DNA of 44,155 nt, from positions 1 through 44,155 of the forward strand of contig VBKY01000071.1 of assembly GCA_005879255.1 (NCBI GenBank). Reading direction: 5' to 3'. The notes below the pieces were generated by a model. The model was not told where the DNA came from. It saw only the letters and a program-made list of their open reading frames with translations, and did not search any database. The translations under genes and the position numbers were made by a program. Source of the stretch: Deltaproteobacteria bacterium (GTDB lineage: Bacteria; Desulfobacterota_B; Binatia; UBA9968). Positions 31,633-39,273 of this stretch are shown here, piece by piece. Position 1 is the stretch's first letter. Each line of letters opens with the position of its first letter.

Positions 31633-32958
31633 TTAGGATGGCTCACCAAACACCAACTTACCTTGCTTATCCCGAATAAGCCCCTGCCCGTCTCGCGACG
31701 AAGGCATGTTCTCCGGACCTATTTTAAGCTCATTGACTTTGACGTGGCCATGAAAGGTGTCCACTTCGAGCATGCCATTTTGTTTTCGATCCACTCCCTT
31801 GGGGTCTTTTCCCGTGGCAACGTCTTCTATCGACTTGTGCCATATTCGTCGCATCATGATGACGCCGCGGTCGGATGTGCCGAGATGCTCGAGTCGACGC
31901 TCGGGAATATCTCCCTGCGACTCCTGCAAGACTAAATCTTCCAGCGCCGGCACTCCTTCCCATCCAGAGTACCGTCGTTTATCGTGCGCTTTTTTCTCAG
32001 TCGTGCCTTTTAAGCCCGGCGGCAGTCCGAACACGATCGGCCCTGGAAAATTTCCATTGCGAAACAAATTATAGCGAATCAGCTCAAAGTGGGTGTCGTC
32101 AATGATCCGTATCATCCCGCCGCCTTCTTGCCGTTCATCGGTAAAATCAGGCGGGAATCCGGATCTGATTCCGGAAAATCTCCAGTGGATCGGCATGGCC
32201 ATGCTCCATGTATTGATGAATTTTACTTCCGGGTCGCCGGTGTCGAGCACGGCGACCGTCTTCATGCCGAAGTCCGTCTCCACGTGCTCCAGCGGCAACG
32301 GCGTCCAGTTTTTTATACTGTAGTCGTTATAGGGTTTGAGTTCTTCCGGCACGTCTCTAATCTGCAGGCCATGGAGCACCACGGCATGACCCATGTCGGC
32401 GAAATTTTCCATCCAGTTGAGATAATTGTAGTTTCGCACATCGCCGTCTACCAGCTTAACGTCTCCGTCGGTGCGAGCGAGGACATCGATTTTTTGCAAC
32501 GGCGGTGGCTTCTCTTTCTCCGGTCCCATGTAGGTCCAGATGACACCTCCCCATTCTTCGACAGGATACCAAAGATGGCGAATCTTACTTTTGAGATCGC
32601 TGTCGCGCGACTCCAAAGGCTGATCGATGCAGCGGCCCTGAGTATCGTATCTCCAGCCGTGATAGGAGCACATCAAACCGTCTTCGCGTACTTGACCATA
32701 CTCCAAGGACGCCAGCCGATGCGGGCAGTGAATGCCCAACAACCCCGGCCGTCCTTTGCCGTCACGAAACACCACTAAGTCTTCGCACAACATCCTGACG
32801 GCGATGGGTATGTCCGTGAGGTTGGCTGACAAACAAACCGGGTGCCAATAACGGCGCAGCATCTCGCCGCCGCGGCTGCCCGGCCCGGTGCGCGGCAAAT
32901 CATCGAGCAATTTTTGATACGCGCTTCGTCCCACGTTTTCTGCTTTGCTTTCTGTCAT
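31633..32958 (-). CDS. Rieske non-heme iron oxygenase, alpha subunit (phthalate-4,5-dioxygenase-like)
   Basis: A 441-residue ring-hydroxylating oxygenase component. The Rieske [2Fe-2S] ligands are Cys78 and His80 (GIHCPHR) and Cys97 and His100 (CSYHGW). The mononuclear iron motif follows as ENFADMGHAVVLH, giving bridging Asp188 and ligands His191 and His196. The layout fits the single-component-type alpha subunits that act on phthalate, vanillate or similar aromatic acids (demethylation or dihydroxylation). The needed reductase/ferredoxin is not in this window. GGAGG lies eight bases before the ATG. Operon with the leaderless NMT1-like gene downstream; divergent from another binding protein at 33164. 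Confidence 0.92.
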   Translation of the reverse strand: MTESKAENVGRSAYQKLLDDLPRTGPGSRGGEMLRRYWHPVCLSANLTDIPIAVRMLCEDLVVFRDGKGRPGLLGIHCPHRLASLEYGQVREDGLMCSYHGWRYDTQGRCIDQPLESRDSDLKSKIRHLWYPVEEWGGVIWTYMGPEKEKPPPLQKIDVLARTDGDVKLVDGDVRNYNYLNWMENFADMGHAVVLHGLQIRDVPEELKPYNDYSIKNWTPLPLEHVETDFGMKTVAVLDTGDPEVKFINTWSMAMPIHWRFSGIRSGFPPDFTDERQEGGGMIRIIDDTHFELIRYNLFRNGNFPGPIVFGLPPGLKGTTEKKAHDKRRYSGWEGVPALEDLVLQESQGDIPERRLEHLGTSDRGVIMMRRIWHKSIEDVATGKDPKGVDRKQNGMLEVDTFHGHVKVNELKIGPENMPSSRDGQGLIRDKQGKLVFGEPS

Positions 32959-33163
32959 TGCTTGCTTCCTCCGTCGAACTCGCTATCGACCCGCTCTTTC
33001 TCAGGAAATCTATAAAGAGAGACGCTTTGCTGTCAATGACTATCAGCTTCAGGCTGAAATTCTGGGCTTCGGCGAGAATCTCGATCTCGTCTGAAAACTC
33101 TGTCGCCGGTTTGACGGGCGGCGCGCTCATCTGCTATCCAGACGCAAAAATAGGAGGTGGCAT

Positions 33164-34207
33164 ATGCGGATGAAAGCGCGCAGCCGAGCGGGTGATTGGT
33201 GGCGATGTTGGATTTTCCCGGCTTTGGTTTGCGCCTTCTTTGCTTTGCCGTCTCCCGCAGCGGCACAGCTCGGCGGCAAGCCGGAGAAAAACAGCTTCAC
33301 GCTCTCCTATACCCAAGCCAGTGGCGCGTTTACGCCGTTATGGGTCGCGCAACAAGCAGGGCTTTTCAAAAAGCACGGTCTCGATGCCAGCTTAAAGCTT
33401 CTCAACTCGCAAGTCGCGCTGCAGGCATTGGTTGCCGGCGAGGTCGACGTGATCTCCTCAGGCCCTGATCTTGTCAATGCGCGTTTACAAAACGTGCCGG
33501 TAAAATATATCGGCGGCTCGCTGCAACGATTTATTTTCCAATTGTGGGGCGGTAAGGGGATCGGCTCTCTGGCCGATCTCAAGGGCAAGACCATCGCGGT
33601 CACGACGCCGCGCACTTCGACCGAGATCGCCACGCGCGAAGCGCTCAAGAAAACCGGCGTGATTTCCGATAAAGATGTGAGCTTCCTCTATGTCCAAACG
33701 ATCCCGGCTATTCTGACTGCGGTCATGGGAGGTAAGACGTCGGCGGGAACGCTGTCCGCCCCCAATACTCTAAAGGCGCGCGACGCCGGGCTCAGTCTGT
33801 TGATCGATATCGCGCAAATCAATGTTCCCGGCCTTCATCTTGCGTTCGGCACCACCGAGCGAATCATCAAAGCCAATCCCAACTCACTCTATGCTTTTCT
33901 GAAGGCCTTGGCGGAAGCGACGATGTTATCGCGGCAGAATCCCGCGGTGGCCAAAAGGGCAATCGGCAAGTTCACCGACACCGACGACGTGAAAATCATC
34001 GACGGCACCTATGAGCAGTTCGCGCCTTATTGGGACGCGAACCTCGCAGTGCTTACCGAGCCAATACAAGGCCAATTGATGTATCTCGACGAAAAAGAGT
34101 TCCCGCGAGCCAAAGACGCGCGCGCTGCTGATTTTATCGACAACTCCTTCGCGGAGTTTCTGAAGACGTCGGGCTTCTTGCAGAGCTTGGGCACGACCAA
34201 GCAATAA
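33164..34207 (+). CDS. NMT1/THI5-like substrate-binding protein
   Basis: A 347-residue exported binding protein; AGGAGGT at 33152-33158 is a near-perfect ribosome site for ATG 33164. The signal peptide (MRMKARSRAGDWWR, hydrophobic to AAAQ) is followed by FTLSYTQASGAFTPLWVAQQ, AGLFKKHGLDA, GEVDVISSGPD and DLKGKTIAVTTPRTS, typical of the family. Divergent from the Rieske oxygenase gene with 205 bases between, so both could share regulation and the ligand could be an aromatic acid (inference). No permease nearby; the permease genes that follow are of the Dpp type on the other strand. Confidence 0.88.
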   Translation: MRMKARSRAGDWWRCWIFPALVCAFFALPSPAAAQLGGKPEKNSFTLSYTQASGAFTPLWVAQQAGLFKKHGLDASLKLLNSQVALQALVAGEVDVISSGPDLVNARLQNVPVKYIGGSLQRFIFQLWGGKGIGSLADLKGKTIAVTTPRTSTEIATREALKKTGVISDKDVSFLYVQTIPAILTAVMGGKTSAGTLSAPNTLKARDAGLSLLIDIAQINVPGLHLAFGTTERIIKANPNSLYAFLKALAEATMLSRQNPAVAKRAIGKFTDTDDVKIIDGTYEQFAPYWDANLAVLTEPIQGQLMYLDEKEFPRAKDARAADFIDNSFAEFLKTSGFLQSLGTTKQ

Positions 34208-34230
34208 TTGCCGTTTGCGTCATGAGTACG

Positions 34231-35142
34231 TCACCTGCCGCGCTCGGCCAGGCGCGGATCCAGAGCGTCACGCAACGCGTCGCCGAGAAGATTGAAACTC
34301 ATCAAGGCAAAGAAAATGAAAAGCCCGGGAAGAAAAACTTGCAGAGGCGCGATGAAAATATTCGTTGCTGCGTTGGTGAGTAAGTTGCCCCAACTCGGTG
34401 TTGGCGGCTGAATGCCAAGGCCCAAGAAGCTCAGTGTCGTTTCAGCACGAATCGCCGCGCCTGCATCGAGCGTGGCGGCGACGATCAGTGGTGCGAGCGA
34501 GTTCGGCAACAAGTGGCGCAGCATGACGCGCCAACGCGATGCTCCCAGACATCGTGCGGCGAGGACGAATTCTTGCTCGCGAAAAGAAAGCACGGCGCTA
34601 CGCGCCAAACGGGCGGCATTGGTCCACTCCAGCGCGACGAGAATAATGATGATGTTCAACAAGCCTGGCCCGGCCAACTTCGAAAGCACCAACAGCAACA
34701 CGATTCGCGGGATAGTGTATATGGTGTCGACGAGTCGCATGAGCGCATTGTCTAAAACTCCACCGACGTAGCCCGCGAGGATACCGATCAGCCCACCGAG
34801 AATCACCGTGCTGATGCCGACGATCAAACCCACCGTGAGGGAAACCCTGCCACCATGCATGATCCGCACCCACGTATCTCGTCCCAACTCATCCGTGCCA
34901 AACCAGTGCTTCCAGGACGGCATGTGCATGCGTTCCGATAACGACACTTCATCGAGCTGATAAGCCACCATGTAAGGCCCTGCAATGACGAGGGCAAGCA
35001 AAAAGACGAAAAAAAAGAACCCAACGTAGGCAACGCGGTGCTTTCTGAAGCGGCGCCAGACAACCCGCCAATAGCCGGGTTGAGCAGGAGACGCAGCCGC
35101 CACTTCAGCTTTGATAGCGAATTCTTGGATCGAGCCAGCCAT
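34231..35142 (-). CDS. Dpp/Opp-type ABC transporter permease (DppC-like)
   Basis: A 303-residue inner-membrane permease. One N-terminal transmembrane segment (about 35-57) follows a cytoplasmic head (WRVVWRRFRKHRVAYVG, typical of DppC), and a periplasmic stretch HWFGTDELGRDTWVRIMHGGR precedes the core. The EAA-like loop is AARCLGASRWRVMLRHLLPN. It overlaps the upstream DppB-like gene by 38 bases; GTG 35103 right after that gene's stop is an alternative start. Imports dipeptides, oligopeptides, nickel or similar, together with DppB and the family-5 binding protein. No ATPases of the DppD/F kind are present nearby. Confidence 0.92.
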   Translation of the reverse strand: MAGSIQEFAIKAEVAAASPAQPGYWRVVWRRFRKHRVAYVGFFFFVFLLALVIAGPYMVAYQLDEVSLSERMHMPSWKHWFGTDELGRDTWVRIMHGGRVSLTVGLIVGISTVILGGLIGILAGYVGGVLDNALMRLVDTIYTIPRIVLLLVLSKLAGPGLLNIIIILVALEWTNAARLARSAVLSFREQEFVLAARCLGASRWRVMLRHLLPNSLAPLIVAATLDAGAAIRAETTLSFLGLGIQPPTPSWGNLLTNAATNIFIAPLQVFLPGLFIFFALMSFNLLGDALRDALDPRLAERGR

Positions 35143-36076
35143 AGATGATGTCCGCCAACAGGTTAAAGAAAACTACCGTCACCGCGATGATCATCACCAC
35201 GGTCATGGCCACCACGTAGTCGTTACCCATGATCGAAGTAAACAGCAGCCGGCCCATGCCGGGATAAGCGAAAACAGTTTCCACGACTGCGGAGCCGCCG
35301 ACGACCCGCGGCATCGTAACGGCAATAATGGTCACCACGGGAATGAGCGCGTTCTTGAGCGCATGACGTCCGATGACCACTCTTTCGCTCAGTCCTTTGG
35401 CCCGCGCCGTGGTCAAGTAATCCTGGCGCAGCACTTCCAACAAACTCGAGCGCATGAAGCGCTGCACTTGGATAATCTCGGAAATCGCCAGCACCGACAC
35501 CGGCAAGATCAAATGCTTGATCCAGTCGATCATCGCCTCCCAACTGCCGGGCGTAAGATCGGTACTGACCATGCCGGATGTCGGCAACCAACCGAGTTTA
35601 ACGGAGAAGACAATGATCAACATGAGACCGAGCCAAAACGCCGGAACCGAATAGGAAATAAAGGTGATCGCAGTGAGAATGTAATCGCCGATCGAATATT
35701 GGCGGACGGCGGAAAAAATACCCAACAGGATCGCCACCACTTTGCCGATCACGACTGCAGTGATGGTGAGCACCAAAGTGTTTTTTAACGCTGGAAGAAT
35801 AATATCGACGACCGGCTGGCCGTACTCGCGAGAGTAGCCGGGGTTGAGCTGGATCAACTGCCAGAGCCACTTCCAATACTGGATATATACAGGATCGTCC
35901 AGGCCATACAGTTTCCGTAGCCGCTCGTAATCTTGTGGACGCAAATTGGGAACATCTTCAAGCATCCGATAGAGCGGATCGCCCGGCATGAGATAAAGCA
36001 AAAGGTAGATGAACGCCGAAATGAAGAAGAGCAGCGGCACTAGTTGAAACATCCGGCGGGTCAAATAATGGAGCAT
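35105..36076 (-). CDS. Dpp/Opp-type ABC transporter permease (DppB-like)
   Basis: A 323-residue permease with the standard DppB beginning (MLHYLTRRMFQLVPLLFFIS), a large periplasmic loop (about 30-95), and five further helices. The cytoplasmic coupling loop reads YLTTARAKGLSERVVIGRHA, a good EAA match, and the family motif GGSAVVETVFAYPGMGRLL is complete. It sits between the family-5 binding protein and the DppC-like permease; its end overlaps the latter. Together these three encode binding protein and channel of a peptide-type importer. Confidence 0.93.
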   Translation of the reverse strand: MLHYLTRRMFQLVPLLFFISAFIYLLLYLMPGDPLYRMLEDVPNLRPQDYERLRKLYGLDDPVYIQYWKWLWQLIQLNPGYSREYGQPVVDIILPALKNTLVLTITAVVIGKVVAILLGIFSAVRQYSIGDYILTAITFISYSVPAFWLGLMLIIVFSVKLGWLPTSGMVSTDLTPGSWEAMIDWIKHLILPVSVLAISEIIQVQRFMRSSLLEVLRQDYLTTARAKGLSERVVIGRHALKNALIPVVTIIAVTMPRVVGGSAVVETVFAYPGMGRLLFTSIMGNDYVVAMTVVMIIAVTVVFFNLLADIIYGWLDPRIRYQS

Positions 36077-36130
36077 GGGAAGCTATCGTCTTTTCCTTGG
36101 TTGCGTTGTGCCTTTACGCGAGAAACGTAT

Positions 36131-36203
36131 TGTTCAACCGCTTGCCCAGTTCAACGAATTAAACAGTTTGAACGGCTTGAATGTTTTGAACATTTGAACG
36201 ACT
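36131..36203. repeat. TTGAAC-periodic intergenic repeat
   Basis: Irregular units such as GTTTGAACGGCTTGAATGTTTTGAACATTTGAACGAC, with a reverse-orientation part (TGTTCAACCGCTTGCCCAGTTCAACG) at the left. It lies between the DppB-like and family-5 binding-protein genes. A relative occurs at 43701-43740, in the same relative place behind the second family-5 gene. Confidence 0.5.
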
Positions 36204-36209
36204 GTTTTC

Positions 36210-37913
36210 TCATACCTTGTCCCACCGGTGCATATTCCACGTGTTCATATTCTGCCCGCCGCTCTCGATGCGAGGAGTCACACCCGTCAATCCTTTTCGG
36301 ATCGCGAGCCATTCGAGCCGATAGTAAAGAGGCAGATATGGGAGATCGCGGGTAAAGAGCTTAACGAACTCCACTTGCAGGTCAGTGGCCCGCGCTTCAG
36401 GAATAATCGTGTTCAATTCATCCATGATCGCGTCCGCCTGGGCATTTTGCCACAGCGACACCGATTCGGATGCCCAGCGATTTTCCGCAGTGGGCGTGCC
36501 GGCGCTATGGAAGCGCTCCGCCCATTCTTCAACGACGAGATTTTGCCCGCCGAGCGCCGCGCCCGGCCAGCGGTTGCGATATTCCTCGGAGTTGAAGACT
36601 CGTGGCGGCAAGTTCTTGATTTGAGCCCGCACACCGATCTTCTTCCAGTAGTCAACGATGATCGCCTGTGCCTGTTCGTCCTCACGGCTCCCGGCTTCGG
36701 TGCGAAACTCGAACTCCATGCGCTCACCCCTGCTGTTCGCCAACACTCCATCTGACCTGAGCGTAAATCCGGCGTCGTTCAAAAGCTGCTTCGCCTTGTC
36801 CACGTTGTACTCGTATTTCATCGCAGCGGCATCCGCTCGCTTGTACGCTTTGCGGAACGGCGAGAGCGGAAAGTGAATGATTGGCGCCACGCCGCGGAAG
36901 ACATTGTTCACCATGCTGTTGCGATCGATGGCGTGGAGCAGCGCGCGTTTGACCCGAACGTCTTTGAAGAGCGGATTTGTTCCGCTCAGATTCACCCAAC
37001 GAAACGTAATCGGTCTAATGCTGATCGTTCCCTGCCCTTTCGCCTCCCACTGCTCCTTCAAGACCATGGCGCCGTCGAAGGAAAGCGTATCACGCAGCGC
37101 CAAATCGACTTCTCCAGCCAGCATCGCCGAAAGAGCCGTGTTGCTGTCCTCCACAACTTTGTAGGTAATCCGATCGATCTTCGGTTTTCCCAGGACATAA
37201 TAGGGATTGGCTTCCACTTCGATCTGCGCACCGCCACCCCAATCAACTAGACGATAGGGTCCCGTGCCGATGAACCTCTGATTCCAGTAAGCATCTCGGG
37301 TTAAAGCTTTGATATCGCCTGCTTGAAAAGCGTCCTGCAAACTATGCCTGGGCCAGGCGCGCAGCTGCTGCTTCTGAATCGCGTAGGCCTCGTTGTACAG
37401 CCCCTTCCAGTGAATCGCGATGGTACGGTCGTCGGGAGTTTCGATTTTCTCGATCAGGTCGGGCACCAGCCGATCGCGCAGGGGAAATTCCGGATGGCGG
37501 TGCACCTCCCAGCCGAACTTGAAGTCGTGGGAGGTGTGGGGTTTGCCATCGTGCCATCTCAAGCCCGATCGTAAACGATATGTGGTCACCATTGTTTTCT
37601 TTTGTCTGTCGATCTTCCAGGTTCCCTTCTTGACGGACGGAAGTTCCTCGGCAAGCCACGGAAAGCGCTCCAACGTGACGGGGTCCTGTCCAGCGAGGCC
37701 CGCGTCCACCAAACCTGTGAGCTCGGTATCCGAGCGGCCATGGTTGGCGAAGCCGGCGGTGCGGCGGCCTCCCATTATGACAATTCGCTTCTGGCCGGCC
37801 TGTGCAGCTGCCAACGGCTGCGCCCGAGTTGATAGCCCCAGGCCAATAGCAGCCATCCCGGAACGTAACATGAATTGTCGTCTCGTGAGCGATTGAATCG
37901 GGCAGCTCGCCAT
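36210..37913 (-). CDS. Family-5 extracellular solute-binding protein (peptide/nickel type)
   Basis: A 567-residue exported binding protein. The leader has a twin-arginine pattern (LTRRQFML, residues 9-16) before a hydrophobic stretch and a cut near AAAQ|AGQKR, so Tat export is plausible. Family marks are KIDRQKKTMVTTYRLRSGLRWHDGKP near the start, YRLVDWGGGAQIEVEANPYY, DVRVKRALLHAIDRNSM and the end YLPLYYRLEWLAIRKGLTGV. AAGGAAG lies five bases before the ATG. It heads the Dpp-type set with the two permeases downstream. The C-terminus (GGQNMNTWNMHRWDKV) is nearly the same as that of the partial gene at the window's right edge. Confidence 0.93.
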   Translation of the reverse strand: MASCPIQSLTRRQFMLRSGMAAIGLGLSTRAQPLAAAQAGQKRIVIMGGRRTAGFANHGRSDTELTGLVDAGLAGQDPVTLERFPWLAEELPSVKKGTWKIDRQKKTMVTTYRLRSGLRWHDGKPHTSHDFKFGWEVHRHPEFPLRDRLVPDLIEKIETPDDRTIAIHWKGLYNEAYAIQKQQLRAWPRHSLQDAFQAGDIKALTRDAYWNQRFIGTGPYRLVDWGGGAQIEVEANPYYVLGKPKIDRITYKVVEDSNTALSAMLAGEVDLALRDTLSFDGAMVLKEQWEAKGQGTISIRPITFRWVNLSGTNPLFKDVRVKRALLHAIDRNSMVNNVFRGVAPIIHFPLSPFRKAYKRADAAAMKYEYNVDKAKQLLNDAGFTLRSDGVLANSRGERMEFEFRTEAGSREDEQAQAIIVDYWKKIGVRAQIKNLPPRVFNSEEYRNRWPGAALGGQNLVVEEWAERFHSAGTPTAENRWASESVSLWQNAQADAIMDELNTIIPEARATDLQVEFVKLFTRDLPYLPLYYRLEWLAIRKGLTGVTPRIESGGQNMNTWNMHRWDKV

Positions 37914-38021
37914 AATGACTTCCTTTTAAAATCCGCGACAGCACCACGGCTCGATTGATCGTTACGCTAACTTTATTTCATTACGAAGGTTTTTCTTCCT
38001 GACTTTTTTGCGATTTTGCCC

Positions 38022-38150
38022 GTCGACTTCGCTCAGGGTGGTGAGTTTATCGAACCACGTTCTTTGCGGCGAAACGACTTTCCGTCTTTCGTTTTTCCGG
38101 TCTGCGGGCACGATTCATCGCGCTGTTACTTTGTGATCTTTGTGGATAAG
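38022..38150. repeat. Cluster of short intergenic repeats before the family-5 operon
   Basis: Within the 259-base gap 37914-38172 I see GTCGACTTCGCTCAGGGTGG...TTATCGAACCACG (38022-38060) and, near 38105-38150, GGGCACGATTCATCGCGC followed by ACTTTGTGATCTTTGTGGAT. Relatives of the second part occur at 43799-43853. No ORF with support; a promoter for the family-5 binding protein may be here but is not clear. Confidence 0.45.
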
Positions 38151-38172
38151 CCTCTTCGGTCCGCCAACGAGA

Positions 38173-39264
38173 CTAAGCCGAAACCGGCAAGACGATGCAC
38201 GCGTGGGGTTCGAATTGCAAGAACACTTGGTCTGCCAGGGTCAAGTCGCTGGTAGGCGGCAGCTTTGCGCGCACGATTTGCTCGCCCACGCGAATCTGGC
38301 AGTCGATGAAATCGCCGAGAAAAACGCTCTTCTCTACCCTTCCCTGCAAAACGTTGGCTGCATCCGGTCGTGTCTCCGCGGAAACCAGAAAACTTTCCGG
38401 CCTGATAGCCACGAGCGCCTCGGCGCCACTTTGGATGATGCCAGGCAGAGCACAACGAAAATCACCTTGGGCTGTTTTGACGACGCCGATTCCGTTGCGT
38501 GAGCTTTCTGAAACCGTGCCTTCAAAAAAATTCACCTGACCGATAAACTGGGCGACGAACTTAGCATTGGGTTTGAGATAAAGTTCCTTCGGGTTGGCCT
38601 CCTGAAGAATTTTCCCGCCGAACATCACGGCAACGCGATCCGACATGGCCAAAGCCTCGGCTTGATCATGGGTCACATAAACGGCGGTGATGTTTAATCG
38701 TTGCAGCAATTCTTTGATTTCCAGTCTGAGTTCCTCGCGCAGTTTAGCGTCCAAATTGCTCAGAGGCTCATCCAACAGCAATACCTGAGGCTCGGACACC
38801 AGCGCGCGCGCCAGAGCCACTCGCTGCTGTTGCCCGCCACTGAGATAGGGCGCCGGCCGATGCGCCAGATCTTTCATTTGCACAAGCGCGAGCGCTTCCA
38901 TGACCAGCCGCTCTCGGTCGTTCTTCCGCACTTTTTGCTGTTTCAACGGAAACGCCACGTTGTTGAAAACCGTCATGTGCGGCCAGATGGCGTAAGATTG
39001 AAAAACCATGCCGATGGGTCTTTCGTTCGGCGGGAGAAAAATCGTCGGAGACGATACGACTCGATCGCCAATTCTGATCTCGCCCTGATCCGGGCGCTCC
39101 AGACCCGCAAGGCATCTAAGCGTCGTGCTCTTGCCGCATCCGCTCGGTCCGAGCAACGTGTAAAATTGACCCGGCTCGACCTCAAAACTAAGGTCCTGAA
39201 TCGCGTCGACCCTTCCGTCCATGGTCTGAAACGTTTTGCCCAGGCCATTTACATTCACTCTCAT
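38173..39264 (-). CDS. ABC transporter ATP-binding protein (FbpC/PotA type)
   Basis: A 363-residue ATPase with all nucleotide-binding motifs: Walker A GPSGCGKST (39-47), Q-loop Gln89 (MVFQSY), signature YLSGGQQQR (140-148), Walker B VLLLDEP (161-167) and switch His199 (VTHDQAEA). The C-terminal 125 residues form an OB/TOBE regulatory domain (AIRPESFLVS), typical of the MalK/PotA/FbpC group. It starts nine bases after the permease stop at 39274 and completes an importer with the permease and the binding protein upstream. Cytoplasmic side of the inner membrane. Confidence 0.94.
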   Translation of the reverse strand: MRVNVNGLGKTFQTMDGRVDAIQDLSFEVEPGQFYTLLGPSGCGKSTTLRCLAGLERPDQGEIRIGDRVVSSPTIFLPPNERPIGMVFQSYAIWPHMTVFNNVAFPLKQQKVRKNDRERLVMEALALVQMKDLAHRPAPYLSGGQQQRVALARALVSEPQVLLLDEPLSNLDAKLREELRLEIKELLQRLNITAVYVTHDQAEALAMSDRVAVMFGGKILQEANPKELYLKPNAKFVAQFIGQVNFFEGTVSESSRNGIGVVKTAQGDFRCALPGIIQSGAEALVAIRPESFLVSAETRPDAANVLQGRVEKSVFLGDFIDCQIRVGEQIVRAKLPPTSDLTLADQVFLQFEPHACIVLPVSA

Positions 39265-39273
39265 AAATCAGTC

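Noticed and set aside
32089..32778. 229-codon plus-strand ORF
   Set aside because: Antisense to the Rieske oxygenase, whose iron and cluster motifs establish the coding strand.
35111..35788. 225-codon plus-strand ORF
   Set aside because: Antisense to the DppB-like permease; composition (His/Gln/Asp rich) is typical for the reverse of membrane helices.
36131..36203. CRISPR-like array
   Set aside because: Units are short (6-12 bases), irregular and without spacers; no cas gene is present.
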